From Mycolicibacterium brisbanense (GTDB lineage: Bacteria > Actinomycetota > Actinomycetes > Mycobacteriales > Mycobacteriaceae), in NCBI RefSeq assembly GCF_001570425.1, contig NZ_BCSX01000051.1, positions 62,001 through 126,000 on the forward strand: DNA of 64,000 nucleotides, written 5' to 3'. Each line of letters opens with the position of its first letter. Position 1 is the first letter of the stretch. Positions 51,005-60,276 of this stretch are shown here, in pieces. The position numbers were made by a program, and so were the translations under genes. The notes below the pieces were generated by a model, which saw only the letters and a program-made list of their open reading frames with translations, ran no database searches and was not told the origin of the DNA.

Positions 51005-52488
51005 TTCACACACGCCGGATCATCGGAACCTGCGGTCAGGATGGGCGAAGGCGGCGGCGGCGCGTCACCGGTATCGGTGCTAGCGGTGGAAGCCGAACCA
51101 GTGGTGGCCGATTCGGCGTCGAGAGTGGCATCGCGACCGTCGAGACCGGAGCCTGGGCCCGTGTAGTCCGCGGTCAGCACCACGCGCACCGTGCCCGGCG
51201 GGACCGAGGCGTCCTCGGTGACCGGAAGTCCGCCGAGATCCTTCGAAACCGCTTGGGCGCCAAGGTCGTCGGTCTTGGCGGCCTGCACCTGACTACCGGA
51301 AACCGCACCGCCCTGGTGATTGCCGGTATCGCCCGGTGTGAAGCCCTTGGTGGTCAGCACATGTGACACGGCCGCGGCCAGCCCGTTGATGTCGCTCGCA
51401 TTGACCACCTGCACGGTGGTCTTGTCCGGCGAATACGCGACCTGTTCGGTCTTGCCCTCACTCTGGTCCTGCAGCAGGCTCGACACCCACTCGTGCACCT
51501 GGGCCGGGTCGACGCGAACCACGCTCTGCATGCCGTCGTCGCTCCAGCCGTCCTCTTGCAGGACGGGGATGGTCGCGAACGCCACATTGCCTGCCGCAAG
51601 CTTCTGCAGCTGGTCGATGAAATCCATGATGTTCCAACCACTGGACATCACCACCGAGCGTTGCACGGCCTCCTGCAGCTTGCTCAGGGTCGAGGGGCTC
51701 GACAGCGTCTTGCCCGAGATCACATCGTGGGCCAGTGCGGCCATCACCGCCTGCTGCCGGGTGACGCGGTCCAGATCGCCGCGCGGAAGGTCGTGGCGCT
51801 GCCGCACGAAGCTCAACGCCTGCGGGCCATTGAGCTTCTGCCAGCCGGCCGGGAAATCCGCACCCGAAAGTGGTTCGTCGACGGCATTTTTCAGGCACAC
51901 GTTGACGCCGCCGAGCGCGTCGGTGATCAATGCGAAGCCCAGCAGCCCGATTTCGGCGTAGTGATCGACCGTGACACCGGTCAGGTTGGCGACCGTCTTG
52001 ATCAGCTCTTCGCGTCCGGCCTCGACGGCCTGCGGCTCGGCGACGGCGGGATCCTCACCCTGGACCTCGACGAGCTGTTTCATCTTGTCCAGCTTGACGT
52101 CGCCGAACACGCCGTTGATCTTCATCTTTCCCCAGCCCGGCGCCTCGACGTAGGAGTCGCGCGGGATGGAGATCGCGGTGGCGGACTTCCCGTTGTTCGG
52201 GATGCGTACCAGGATGATCGTGTCGGTGTTGGTCGACACGTCGTCGCCCGCGCGCAACGTCTGCAGTTCCTGTTCGGACAGCGGGTTGCCGTGCGCATCG
52301 GTGCGGCTGTCCATCCCGACCAGCAGGATGTCGATCGCACCGTCGTCGCCACCCCCGCCGAGCGCGGCGGAACTGATGTGGTTGATGCCCGATTCGAACG
52401 AACGGATCTGGCTCCAGGCCACTCCCGTCCCGAGGACCACGGCGGACGCTGTCGTCACAGCGAGCGCGCGGATGAGGCGGTTAGGCAC
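51001..52488 (-). CDS. lcp1: LytR-CpsA-Psr family ligase Lcp1
   Basis: 495 residues. N-terminal membrane anchor (ALAVTTASAVVLGTGVAW), central LCP domain (DILLVGMDSRTDAHGNPLSE, TDTIILVRIPNNGKSATAIS, SIPRDSYVEAPGWGKMKING, QALSFVRQRHDLPRGDLDRV with Arg/Asp pyrophosphate ligands), and a LytR_C domain (TTVQVVNASDINGLAAAVSH). The M. tuberculosis counterpart Rv3267 joins arabinogalactan to peptidoglycan at the cell wall. It is divergent from rmlD, 66 bases apart, and followed by the TIGR03089 gene. Confidence 0.92.
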   Translation of the reverse strand: MPNRLIRALAVTTASAVVLGTGVAWSQIRSFESGINHISSAALGGGGDDGAIDILLVGMDSRTDAHGNPLSEQELQTLRAGDDVSTNTDTIILVRIPNNGKSATAISIPRDSYVEAPGWGKMKINGVFGDVKLDKMKQLVEVQGEDPAVAEPQAVEAGREELIKTVANLTGVTVDHYAEIGLLGFALITDALGGVNVCLKNAVDEPLSGADFPAGWQKLNGPQALSFVRQRHDLPRGDLDRVTRQQAVMAALAHDVISGKTLSSPSTLSKLQEAVQRSVVMSSGWNIMDFIDQLQKLAAGNVAFATIPVLQEDGWSDDGMQSVVRVDPAQVHEWVSSLLQDQSEGKTEQVAYSPDKTTVQVVNASDINGLAAAVSHVLTTKGFTPGDTGNHQGGAVSGSQVQAAKTDDLGAQAVSKDLGGLPVTEDASVPPGTVRVVLTADYTGPGSGLDGRDATLDAESATTGSASTASTDTGDAPPPPSPILTAGSDDPACVN

Positions 52489-52554
52489 CTGCCCAGGCTA
52501 CTTGCGGGGTACGCGTGAGCCGGGTAACGCCGACCGGCGTGCCAGACTCGGCGT

Positions 52555-53469
52555 ATGTCGCAGCGCATTGTCGTCACCGGGGCCGGTGGCATGCTTGGCC
52601 GTGTTTTGACTGATCAGGCGCGTCGCGCCGGTCACGAGGTGCTGGCCTTGACGTCGTCGGAATGTGACATCACCGACCGTGAATCGGTGCGTCGGCACGT
52701 CGCGGCGGGCGACGTGGTGATCAACTGCGCGGCATACACCCAGGTCGATGCCGCCGAAACCGACGAGGCCCGGGCCTACGAGGTCAACGCGGTCGGCGCG
52801 GGCAACATCGCCCAGGTGTGCGCGCAAACCGGCGCCGACCTGGTCCATGTCTCGACCGACTACGTGTTCAACGGGGTGTTCGAGGGGGATCGGCGCCCGT
52901 ACGAGGTCGACGACGAAACCGGCCCCATCAACGCCTACGGTCGCACCAAACTGGCAGGTGAGCAGGCCGTGCTCGCGGCCAAACCGGATGCCCACGTGGT
53001 CCGCACCGCCTGGGTGTACAAGGGCGGCGAGGGCACCGACTTCGTTGCCACCATGCGGCGGCTGGCCGCGGGCGACAAGGTGATCGATGTCGTGGACGAC
53101 CAGATCGGCTCGCCGACCTATGTGGACGACCTGGCGGCGGCGTTGCTGCAGCTCGCAGGCGGCGGGGTCGATGCACCCGTGCTGCACGCCGTCAACTCCG
53201 GGGTGGCCAGCCGTTTCGAGCTCGCGCAGGCCACGTTCGCCGCGGTGGGTGCCGATCCCGAGCGGGTGCGGCCCGTCGGCAGTGACCGGCATCCGCGCCC
53301 GGCCACCCGTCCCAACTACACGGCGCTCTCCCAGCAGCGGTCGGTGGCGGCCGGGCTGACCGGGCTGCGGGACTGGCGCGATGCGCTGCTGGCGGCGGTC
53401 GGCACCCACGAGGGGAAAACCACGGCCGACAGGAACGGCGTCGCCGGGCAGCTACCCTCTACGCCGTGA
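52555..53469 (+). CDS. rmlD: dTDP-4-dehydrorhamnose reductase RmlD
   Basis: 304 residues. Extended SDR fold: RIVVTGAGGMLGRVLTDQA (NADPH site), VSTDYVFNG, and the catalytic NAYGRTKLAG (Tyr, Lys). It makes dTDP-L-rhamnose in the last step of the Rml pathway for the arabinogalactan linker. wbbL, using this donor, overlaps its end by 4 bases (GTGA). Confidence 0.95.
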   Translation: MSQRIVVTGAGGMLGRVLTDQARRAGHEVLALTSSECDITDRESVRRHVAAGDVVINCAAYTQVDAAETDEARAYEVNAVGAGNIAQVCAQTGADLVHVSTDYVFNGVFEGDRRPYEVDDETGPINAYGRTKLAGEQAVLAAKPDAHVVRTAWVYKGGEGTDFVATMRRLAAGDKVIDVVDDQIGSPTYVDDLAAALLQLAGGGVDAPVLHAVNSGVASRFELAQATFAAVGADPERVRPVGSDRHPRPATRPNYTALSQQRSVAAGLTGLRDWRDALLAAVGTHEGKTTADRNGVAGQLPSTP

Positions 53470-54362
53470 CACAGGAAGCCCTGCGCCCACTTGTCGTGGT
53501 GACGGTGACGTACTCGCCGGGGCCGCACCTGGAGCGATTCTTGGCGTCGCTCTCGCTGGCCACGGACCGTCCCGTCACGGTCGTGATGGCCGACAACGGG
53601 TCCGTCGACGGCGCACCGGAAGAGGCCGAACAGCGGTATCCGAACGTGCGGCTGCTGCGGATCGGCGCCAACCTCGGCTATGGCAGCGCGGTCAACCGCG
53701 GTGTGGCGGCCTACCACAACGACGACTTCGATCCCGAGTTCTTCGTGGTGGCCAACCCGGATGTGCAGTGGGGTCCCGGTTCGATCGACGTGCTGCTGGA
53801 TGCCGCGGCGCGCTGGCCCAAGGCAGGCGCGCTCGGCCCGCTGATCCGCGATCCCGACGGTTCGGTGTATCCGTCGGCGCGTCAGCAGCCCAGCCTGGTC
53901 CGCGGTGGCATGCACGCCGTCGTCGGACCGTTCTGGAAATCCAACCCGTGGACGGCGACCTACCGGCAGGATCACGAGCAGCCCAGCGAACGCCCGGTCG
54001 GATGGTTGTCGGGCTCGTGCCTGTTGCTGCGCCACGCTGCTTTCGATCAGATCAACGGCTTCGACGAGCGCTACTTCATGTATATGGAGGACGTCGACCT
54101 GGGAGATCGGCTCGGCCGGATGGGTTGGCAGAACATATACGTGCCTGCTGCCGAGGTTTTGCACTACAAGGGCCATTCGACCGGGCGTGACCCCGCCCGC
54201 AATTTGGCCGCCCATCACCGCAGTACCTACACTTTTCTGGCCGATCGGTACCCAGCAACCTGGCAGGCTCCGTTACGGTGGACGATCCGGGGCGCGCTCG
54301 CGGTGCGTGCGGGCCTGGTGGTCGGCAGTTCTCGGCGTAAACAGGCGAAAGGGCGGCGTTGA
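53466..54362 (+). CDS. wbbL: rhamnosyltransferase WbbL
   Basis: 298 residues, GTG start overlapping rmlD. GT2-family glycosyltransferase: VVVTVTYSPGPHLERFLASL, VVMADNGSVDGAPEEAEQRY, VVANPDVQWGPGSIDVLLDA (nucleotide-metal site), and MEDVDLGDRLGRMGWQNIYV. It adds L-rhamnose to GlcNAc-diphosphodecaprenol, forming the essential linker between peptidoglycan and arabinogalactan. manB follows after 1 base. Confidence 0.94.
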   Translation: MTQEALRPLVVVTVTYSPGPHLERFLASLSLATDRPVTVVMADNGSVDGAPEEAEQRYPNVRLLRIGANLGYGSAVNRGVAAYHNDDFDPEFFVVANPDVQWGPGSIDVLLDAAARWPKAGALGPLIRDPDGSVYPSARQQPSLVRGGMHAVVGPFWKSNPWTATYRQDHEQPSERPVGWLSGSCLLLRHAAFDQINGFDERYFMYMEDVDLGDRLGRMGWQNIYVPAAEVLHYKGHSTGRDPARNLAAHHRSTYTFLADRYPATWQAPLRWTIRGALAVRAGLVVGSSRRKQAKGRR

Positions 54363-54363
54363 G

Positions 54364-55443
54364 GTGACCAATCCTGCGGAGGTCGATGCCGTCATCCTGG
54401 TCGGCGGGCAAGGTACCCGGCTGCGTCCGCTGACGCTCTCGGCGCCGAAACCCATGCTGCCCACCGCGGGACTGCCCTTTCTGACGCACCTGCTCTCGCG
54501 CATCGCCGCGGCCGGGGTCACCCACGTGGTGATGGGCACCTCGTACAAGGCCGAGGTGTTCGAGTCCGAGTTCGGTGACGGATCCAAGCTGGGGCTGCAG
54601 ATCGACTACGTCACCGAGACCGATGCGCTGGGCACCGGCGGCGCCATCGCCAACGTCGCCGGGCACCTGCGCCACGACACCGCGCTGGTGTTCAACGGTG
54701 ACGTGCTCTCGGGCGCCGACCTGGGCGCGCTGTTGGAGTCGCACGACAACCACCAGGCCGATGTGACGTTGCATCTGGTTCGCGTCGGGGATCCCCGTGC
54801 CTTCGGCTGTGTGCCCACCGACCCCGACGGGGTCGTGACCGCGTTCCTGGAGAAGACGCAGGATCCGCCGACCGATCAGATCAACGCCGGCTGCTACGTG
54901 TTCAAGCGGGACGTGATCGACCGCATCCCGAAGGGCCGGGCCCTTTCGGTGGAACGGGAGGTGTTCCCCGGTCTGCTTGCCGACGGGCATCGCGTGTGCG
55001 GATACGTCGACGCGTCGTACTGGCGGGACATGGGCACGCCCGAAGATTTCGTCCGCGGTTCGGCTGACCTGGTTCGGGGGATCGCCCCGTCGCCGGCGCT
55101 GCACGGCCAGCGCGGCGAGTCCCTGGTGCACGACGGTGCCGGGGTGGCGCCGGGCGCGCTGCTGATCGGCGGCACCGTGGTGGGCCGCGGAGCCGAGATC
55201 GGTGCGGGCGCCCGCCTCGACGGCGCAGTGATCTTCGATGGTGTGCGGGTCGAGGCAGGTGCGGTGATCGAACGCTCGATCATCGGCTTCGGGGCCCGCA
55301 TCGGGCCGCGGGCCCTGATCCGCGACGGCGTCATCGGCGACGGGGCCGACATCGGTGCCCGTTGCGAACTGCTGCGCGGCGCCCGGGTGTGGCCCGGGGT
55401 GTCGATTCCCGACGGCGGCCTGCGCTTCTCGACCGACGTCTGA
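54364..55443 (+). CDS. manB: mannose-1-phosphate guanylyltransferase (GDP-mannose pyrophosphorylase)
   Basis: 359 residues, GTG 54364; the long upstream frame overlaps wbbL and is not coding. Nucleotidyl-transferase signature ILVGGQGTRLRPLTLSAPKP and DMGTPEDFVRGSADLV; the C-terminal third is a left-handed beta helix of hexapeptide repeats (IGGTVVGRGAEIGAGARLDG). It makes GDP-mannose for mannolipids and glycoproteins. The name manB follows the M. tuberculosis Rv3264c usage and is unrelated to the phosphomannomutase name. It is the last gene of rmlD-wbbL-manB. Confidence 0.92.
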   Translation: MTNPAEVDAVILVGGQGTRLRPLTLSAPKPMLPTAGLPFLTHLLSRIAAAGVTHVVMGTSYKAEVFESEFGDGSKLGLQIDYVTETDALGTGGAIANVAGHLRHDTALVFNGDVLSGADLGALLESHDNHQADVTLHLVRVGDPRAFGCVPTDPDGVVTAFLEKTQDPPTDQINAGCYVFKRDVIDRIPKGRALSVEREVFPGLLADGHRVCGYVDASYWRDMGTPEDFVRGSADLVRGIAPSPALHGQRGESLVHDGAGVAPGALLIGGTVVGRGAEIGAGARLDGAVIFDGVRVEAGAVIERSIIGFGARIGPRALIRDGVIGDGADIGARCELLRGARVWPGVSIPDGGLRFSTDV

Positions 55444-55463
55444 GGCCCCTGGCCTCGCCGAGG

Positions 55464-56030
55464 CTACGCTTTTTGGCGCGAATCGGCGGACACTGCGACA
55501 GAACTCGTCGTTTCGGCGAGGTGACGCAAGCCGAAGTCGGTGCCTGCGGGCAACCCGTCCAACGGCCACCACCGCAGATCCAGAGACTCGTCGCTGCAGG
55601 CGATCTCGGCGTCGGCGGGGGCCCGTACCACGAACTGCAGGTCCAGGTGCCGGGTCGGGACGCCCAGTGAGCACGTCACCGGATGTACATGCAGCGCGGC
55701 CAGTTCCGGATCGATGGCGAGCCCGGCGATACCCGATTCCTCGGTGGCCTCGCGCAATGCGGCCGAGCGGATGTCGGGGTCGGTGTCCTCGCAGTGCCCG
55801 CCGAGTTGCAGCCACCGGCCGAAGCGCGGATGCAGGGTGAGCAGAGTCTGGGTGCCGGTGTGATCGAGCACCAGGGCCGATGCGGTGATATGGCCTGGGA
55901 CACAAGCCCGTTGACAGGCATCGGGCCGGGCCGCCAAAAACGCCAGCACCGCGTGCCGCAGCGTGTCCTGAGTGGGATCGGTTGTCTGCCAATCTGTGAG
56001 AATCTCCACAGCAGACGAGTGCAGACTCAT
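55464..56030 (-). CDS. NUDIX hydrolase
   Basis: 188 residues from ATG 56030. Nudix box seen in GGHCEDTDPDIRSAALREATEESGI (Gx5Ex7REUxEExGU pattern). The substrate cannot be told. It begins 29 bases after the fbiB stop, separated by a GCGC-GT-GCGC intercistronic element. Convergent with manB. Confidence 0.9.
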   Translation of the reverse strand: MSLHSSAVEILTDWQTTDPTQDTLRHAVLAFLAARPDACQRACVPGHITASALVLDHTGTQTLLTLHPRFGRWLQLGGHCEDTDPDIRSAALREATEESGIAGLAIDPELAALHVHPVTCSLGVPTRHLDLQFVVRAPADAEIACSDESLDLRWWPLDGLPAGTDFGLRHLAETTSSVAVSADSRQKA

Positions 56031-56058
56031 CTCAAGCCGTCTCTCTTCGCGCACGCGC

Positions 56059-57402
56059 TCATCGCAGAACGAGCAGATCGTCGGTTGCCACCGGCTCACG
56101 TGGCGGCTGTGGTTGCTCGGGATAGCCGATGGCGATGGCGCCCAACGGTTCCCAGTCGGCAGGCAGGTCCAGTTCGGTACGTACCAGATCGGCGGCGAAG
56201 ATCGTGGAACCGATCCAGCAGCTGCCCACATCGCGCACGGCAAGCCCGACGAGCAACGCCTGTACGGCAGCGCCGACCGCCACGGTGAACATGGTGTGCT
56301 CGGCCGCGGTGCGGGCGGCGTCGGGGTAGCTGTGGGCGCCGTCGGGAACCATGAAGGGGATGACCAGTTCCGGTGCGGCGTAGAGGATGTCGCCGCGGGC
56401 CACGCGGCGTTCGACGGATTCGGCGGACCTGCCGTCGCCGGTCAGGTCGGCGCGCCACCGGTCTTTCATGCGATCGAGCAGGCGCACGCGCGTGTCCCGG
56501 TCGCGGACCCAGACGAACCGGACCGGACGAGTGTGGTGCGGTGCCGGCGCGGTCAGTGCCTCTCCGACGGCGGCCTCGATGAGTTCGCCGGGCACGGGTT
56601 CGGCCGAAAATCGGCGGACCGATCGGCGCAAGAGTTGAGCCTGCTTGCGTCCCAGGTCAATTGACTCGGCAGTGCCCAGCCAGAACAGATCGTCCTCGCC
56701 GGAGCGCAGCAGGGTGCGCGCGGTGGAGCCGTCGTCGGCGAGGTCAAGTCCGCGAACCACCGCCACGGGGATCGCGGTCAGCTTGCCCTTCACCAGATCG
56801 GCGGCGGCCGCGATTTCGTCGGCCACGGCGACCTCGGTGACGACGAGCTCGTTGCCGTGCCGGTCCATGGCCCCGGCGTAGCCGTGCAGCACGCTCAAAC
56901 CCGATGCGCCGATGGCGAAATCGGTCTGGCCGTTGCGCCAGGCGCGGCCCATGGTGTCGGTGATCACCACGGCCACCGTGACGCCGAGTCGGTCACGCAG
57001 CGCGTCGCGCAGTACCGCGGCGCTGCCGTCCGGGTCGACGGGGAGCAGGGCCAGTTCGGTGGATCCGACATTGGAACCGTCGACCCCGGCAGCCGCCTGG
57101 ATCAGCCCGATGGCGTTCTCGGTGATCAGCGTCCGTCCCTTGCGGGCCAGCACCCGGACCGCTTCGCTGTCGATCAACTTGCGCCGCAGCGTATCCCGCT
57201 CCTCGGGATCGGCAGGTGCGTCGACGATGCGGCCCTCGCACTTGGAGACCACCTTGCTGGTGACCACCAGCACGTCGCCGTCGCGCAGCCACGGCGCCGC
57301 GGCGGCGATCGCACCCGCCAGGTCGTCGCCGGGCCGGAACTCGGGCAGGCCGGGCACCGGCAGGATCTCGACCCGGTCGGCCGAACCGTGCTCGGTGCTC
57401 AC
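56059..57402 (-). CDS. fbiB: bifunctional F420 biosynthesis protein FbiB
   Basis: 447 residues, GTG start overlapping the fbiA stop. N-terminal CofE-like glutamyl ligase (VEILPVPGLPEFRPGDDLAG, VVTSKVVSKCEGRI, ITDTMGRAWRNGQTDFAIGA); C-terminal half an FMN-binding nitroreductase-type domain (RRFSAEPVPGELIEAAVGEA) that reduces the dehydro-F420 intermediate. It completes coenzyme F420 by adding glutamates. It serves F420-dependent enzymes such as the SigF-controlled oxidoreductase at 18060-19046. Confidence 0.95.
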   Translation of the reverse strand: MSTEHGSADRVEILPVPGLPEFRPGDDLAGAIAAAAPWLRDGDVLVVTSKVVSKCEGRIVDAPADPEERDTLRRKLIDSEAVRVLARKGRTLITENAIGLIQAAAGVDGSNVGSTELALLPVDPDGSAAVLRDALRDRLGVTVAVVITDTMGRAWRNGQTDFAIGASGLSVLHGYAGAMDRHGNELVVTEVAVADEIAAAADLVKGKLTAIPVAVVRGLDLADDGSTARTLLRSGEDDLFWLGTAESIDLGRKQAQLLRRSVRRFSAEPVPGELIEAAVGEALTAPAPHHTRPVRFVWVRDRDTRVRLLDRMKDRWRADLTGDGRSAESVERRVARGDILYAAPELVIPFMVPDGAHSYPDAARTAAEHTMFTVAVGAAVQALLVGLAVRDVGSCWIGSTIFAADLVRTELDLPADWEPLGAIAIGYPEQPQPPREPVATDDLLVLR

Positions 57403-58406
57403 AGTCGAACCCCCGCGAGATCAAGCCCGGCGCGCACCATTTCGGCGGTGGTCGCGGGATCGGTCATCAATAGCGGTACTGCGCGTACGGCCACGCCCTC
57501 GATATCGGCGTGATCGCCGGCGTCCACCAGCCAGCCGTCCAGCAGACCGGTCGCCGACCGCGCCCCGAAATGCCGACCGACGGCTTCAGAGGTGGACTCG
57601 ACACCGATGATCGACAGGCATTCATCTGCCATGCCACGCAACGGTTTTCCCGCCACGATCGGAGAGTAGCCGATGACCGGCGCCGCCGTGGAGCGAAGTG
57701 CGCCGCGGATGCCGCCGATCTGCAGGATCGATCCGATGCTCACGACGGGGTTCGACGGTGCCAGCAACACCGCGTCGGCCTCGGCGATGGCCTCGGCGAC
57801 ACCCGGTGCCGCGGTAGCTTGTTCGGCGCCGACGTACGCGAAGCTGTGCGAGGGCACCTGAGCGCGGTAGCGCACCCACCACTCCTGGAAGTGGATCGCC
57901 CGCCGCTCGCCCTCGTGCTCGCCGGGGCCGGGGTCGGTGATCACCACGTGTGTCTCGCAGCGGTCGTCGCTGGCGGGCAGCAGCCGCGCACCGGGTGCCC
58001 AACGCTTGCAGAGCGCCTCTGTGACCTGCGACAACGGGTAGCCGGCGCGGAGCATCTGGCTGCGCACCAAGTGGGTGGCGAGGTCGCGGTCGCCCAGGCC
58101 GAACCAATCGGGCTGTACGCCATAAGCGGCGAGTTCCTCCTTGGCGTGCCAGGTTTCGTTACGATGCCCCCAGCCCCGCTCGGGGTCGATACCGCCTCCG
58201 AGTGTGTACATACACGTGTCGAGGTCGGGGCAGATCCGCACGCCGTACATCCACGCGTCGTCACCGACATTGACGATCGCGGTGAGTTCATGCTCCTGTG
58301 TCTGGTTGCCAGAGTCGTCGGCAAAGGCGCCGAGTCGCAACAGATTCTGGACGCCCAGCAAAAACCGAGCGCCGCCGACGCCGCCGACCAAAACGGTGAT
58401 CTTCAC
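57399..58406 (-). CDS. fbiA: F420 biosynthesis transferase FbiA
   Basis: 335 residues from the GTG at 58406 (KITVLVGGVGGARFLLGVQ); ATG 58418 is an alternative. CofD-like: VGGVGGARFLLGV at the N-terminus, NVGDDAWMYGVRICPDLDTC, APSNPVVSIGSILQI. It joins the phosphoenolpyruvyl- or lactyl-phosphate moiety to FO, making the F420-0 precursor. fbiB overlaps by four bases, so the two are produced together. The spacer to divergent whmD is 292 bases from this start. Confidence 0.95.
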   Translation of the reverse strand: MKITVLVGGVGGARFLLGVQNLLRLGAFADDSGNQTQEHELTAIVNVGDDAWMYGVRICPDLDTCMYTLGGGIDPERGWGHRNETWHAKEELAAYGVQPDWFGLGDRDLATHLVRSQMLRAGYPLSQVTEALCKRWAPGARLLPASDDRCETHVVITDPGPGEHEGERRAIHFQEWWVRYRAQVPSHSFAYVGAEQATAAPGVAEAIAEADAVLLAPSNPVVSIGSILQIGGIRGALRSTAAPVIGYSPIVAGKPLRGMADECLSIIGVESTSEAVGRHFGARSATGLLDGWLVDAGDHADIEGVAVRAVPLLMTDPATTAEMVRAGLDLAGVRL

Positions 58407-58698
58407 AACGCTCGACATTAGGCGCAGAGGGGTCTCGCATGGAAACGACGGCGTCACGACCAGGACACGCCGATGTTGCGACGCGCCGAATTGATATCAC
58501 GGGATGGTATGAATTCCCGCCGATCCGCTTGACCCTGGCAGCTAACACGTGTGTAATCACAGCAGTGTCATTTCCCGGTTAGCGACTGATTCCGGTGTTG
58601 CAACCCGAGATTCGATCAAATGTTCGAATGAAATGGCCTATATCACAATAGTGGGGCTCCACTGTGGATCTACGAGACCGAGTGAGGAGGCGGGGGAT

Positions 58699-59088
58699 AT
58701 GTCTTATGAGAGCGGCGATTTCGATCGTGTTGTCCGGTTTGACAGCCGGCTACTCGGCTCGGTAGACAACGCACCGCACATCAACACCGGGCCGACACCG
58801 ATGGGGGCAACCGGACGTCCTCAACTGAGTTTGGTTCCCGATCAAATTGATGTTGATCCGGCAACTGAAGATGACCAATGGCAGGAACGTGCATTGTGCG
58901 CGCAGACTGATCCTGAGGCATTCTTCCCGGAAAAGGGCGGGTCTACCCGTGAGGCCAAACGCATCTGCCAGGGCTGCGAAGTCAAGGATGCGTGCCTCGA
59001 TTATGCGCTGGCGCATGACGAACGCTTCGGGATCTGGGGCGGGCTGTCGGAGCGCGAGCGTCGTCGGCTCAAGCGCGGCATTATCTGA
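58699..59088 (+). CDS. whmD: WhiB2/WhmD iron-sulfur regulator of septation
   Basis: 129 residues from ATG 58699 (GAGGAGGCGGGGGAT site). WhiB domain: four Fe-S cysteines (ALCAQTD, then CQGCEVKDAC), the GIWGGLSERERRRLKRG loop that binds sigma-A/DNA. The M. smegmatis orthologue WhmD is essential for septum formation and cell division. The 5' region (58458-58698) probably has the regulatory elements; a short palindrome AGTGG-GGCT-CCACT lies there. The stop codon lies inside a hairpin. Confidence 0.95.
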   Translation: MSYESGDFDRVVRFDSRLLGSVDNAPHINTGPTPMGATGRPQLSLVPDQIDVDPATEDDQWQERALCAQTDPEAFFPEKGGSTREAKRICQGCEVKDACLDYALAHDERFGIWGGLSERERRRLKRGII

Positions 59089-59110
59089 AGCTCTGCGCGA
59101 AGCGCTTCAG
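59085..59110. terminator. hairpin at the end of whmD, probable terminator
   Basis: CTGAAGC (59085-59091) pairs with GCTTCAG (59104-59110) across 12 bases; the whmD stop codon is in the left arm. The following 70 bases repeat GCGAAGCGCTTC-like fragments that can also pair, between whmD and the convergent zincin-like gene. Confidence 0.55.
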
Positions 59111-59202
59111 AAAGCACTCTGAGCCGCTTTGCGAAGCGCTCATGGCGTTCTGAGGCGCTTCGCGCGAGTGTCCGGTGCGGGTTGTCATCGCACCAGCGGC
59201 AC

Positions 59203-59667
59203 TCAGTCGTCGTCGATCGAAGGATCGATGACCGACGGTTCTACCCCCAGATAGGTGGCCACCTGAGCCACCAGAATTTCATGCAACAGCTCCGCGAGGT
59301 CGTCGGCACTCTTGGCCCGGCGCTCGATCGGCTTGCGAAACAACACAATTCGGGCCCGGGTGGTATTTCCCCGGACATCTACCCCCGCCGGTATCAACCG
59401 GGCCAACGCAATCGGACCATCCGCGATGACTTCCGGCGGCCACTGCACCGTCTCCGGATCCCGAGGTGACATGCGCGGGATCTCATCGACAGCGATGTCA
59501 AGCACACTGACCCGAGAAGCCCACCGCCGCTCGATCGGCTCGTAGGCCTCCAGCACTGCCATGTCGAAGCGTTCGGCGCGGCTGCGCCAGCCGGGAACCG
59601 AGCGGGGAAGCAGCGGCCCGCGGACATCGCGACCGCGACGCGATCGCCAAAGGTTCCGCTGAGCCAC
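59203..59667 (-). CDS. zincin-like metallopeptidase-fold protein
   Basis: 154 residues. Rv3259-type protein: FDMAVLEAYEPIERRW, SVLDIAVDEIPRM, RARIVLFRKPIERRA, and ADDLAELLHEILVAQVATYL. The HE of LLHEILVAQ is at the place of the zincin HExxH motif, but the second His is replaced by Gln, so a true zinc protease is doubtful. Divergent from the DUF3499 gene. Its neighbours whiB2 and Rv3258c homologues are the same as in M. tuberculosis. Confidence 0.85.
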   Translation of the reverse strand: MAQRNLWRSRRGRDVRGPLLPRSVPGWRSRAERFDMAVLEAYEPIERRWASRVSVLDIAVDEIPRMSPRDPETVQWPPEVIADGPIALARLIPAGVDVRGNTTRARIVLFRKPIERRAKSADDLAELLHEILVAQVATYLGVEPSVIDPSIDDD

Positions 59668-59741
59668 GCAGGAGATCGTAACGGTTCGAGATCGGCCGCT
59701 CGGCGGCTGCGCGTGTCCGAACCCGTCCAGCGACCGTGCAA

Positions 59742-59747
59742 GATAAT
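59742..59747 (+). promoter_or_regulatory. probable -10 box of a leaderless DUF3499 transcript
   Basis: GATAAT lies 9 bases before the GTG start at 59757, placing transcription start at or close to the start codon. A clear -35 is not seen, as is common in mycobacterial SigA promoters. Confidence 0.5.
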
Positions 59748-59756
59748 CTCTGGTGC

Positions 59757-60176
59757 GTGAATGTTCCCCGTCGCTGCTGCCGGCCCGGGTGCCCGCACTA
59801 TGCCGTGGCGACGCTGACCTTCGTCTACTCCGACTCGACAGCCGTCGTCGGACCGCTCGCCACCGTTTCCGAACCGCATTCCTGGGACCTGTGCGTCGGG
59901 CATGCCAGCCGGATCACCGCACCGCGCGGCTGGGAGCTGGTACGCCACGCGGGGCCGTTGCCGACGCACCCGGATGAAGACGATCTGGTGGCGCTCGCGG
60001 ACGCGGTGCGTGAGGGGCACGACGGCGCCGTGATGAGCGGTGGAGTGACGGCAGGTTTCTCCGATCCCGCCACCGGTGTCACCGGCGGTGCCGTGATGGC
60101 ACCGGCGGTGCGTCGGCCCGAACAGAACGGGAGACGCCGGGGTCATCTGAGGGTGTTGCCTGACCTCGACGATTAG
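59757..60176 (+). CDS. DUF3499 family protein
   Basis: 139 residues from the GTG at 59757, chosen because the upstream part contains a -10 box. N-terminal CCRPGCPHYAVATLTFVYSD with three clustered cysteines and SWDLCVGHASRITAPRGWEL, a putative metal site (CxxxC and CxxH). DUF3499 is an actinobacterial family of unknown function; the M. tuberculosis homologue is Rv3258c, also beside whiB2. The C-terminus is disordered and Gly/Val-rich. Confidence 0.9.
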   Translation: MNVPRRCCRPGCPHYAVATLTFVYSDSTAVVGPLATVSEPHSWDLCVGHASRITAPRGWELVRHAGPLPTHPDEDDLVALADAVREGHDGAVMSGGVTAGFSDPATGVTGGAVMAPAVRRPEQNGRRRGHLRVLPDLDD

Positions 60177-60276
60177 ACAACTGTTAAGGCAGCGTGGTGG
60201 GCTCAAGCTAGTGCCCGTGTGGTCGTCTTTCGGCGGTTAGGCTGGCGCCAACGATCCCGTTTGCAAGGAGTTCCTA

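Noticed and set aside
54076..55992. 638-codon minus-strand frame across wbbL and manB
   Set aside because: Crosses several well-supported genes on the other strand and has Arg/Gly/Pro-biased composition.
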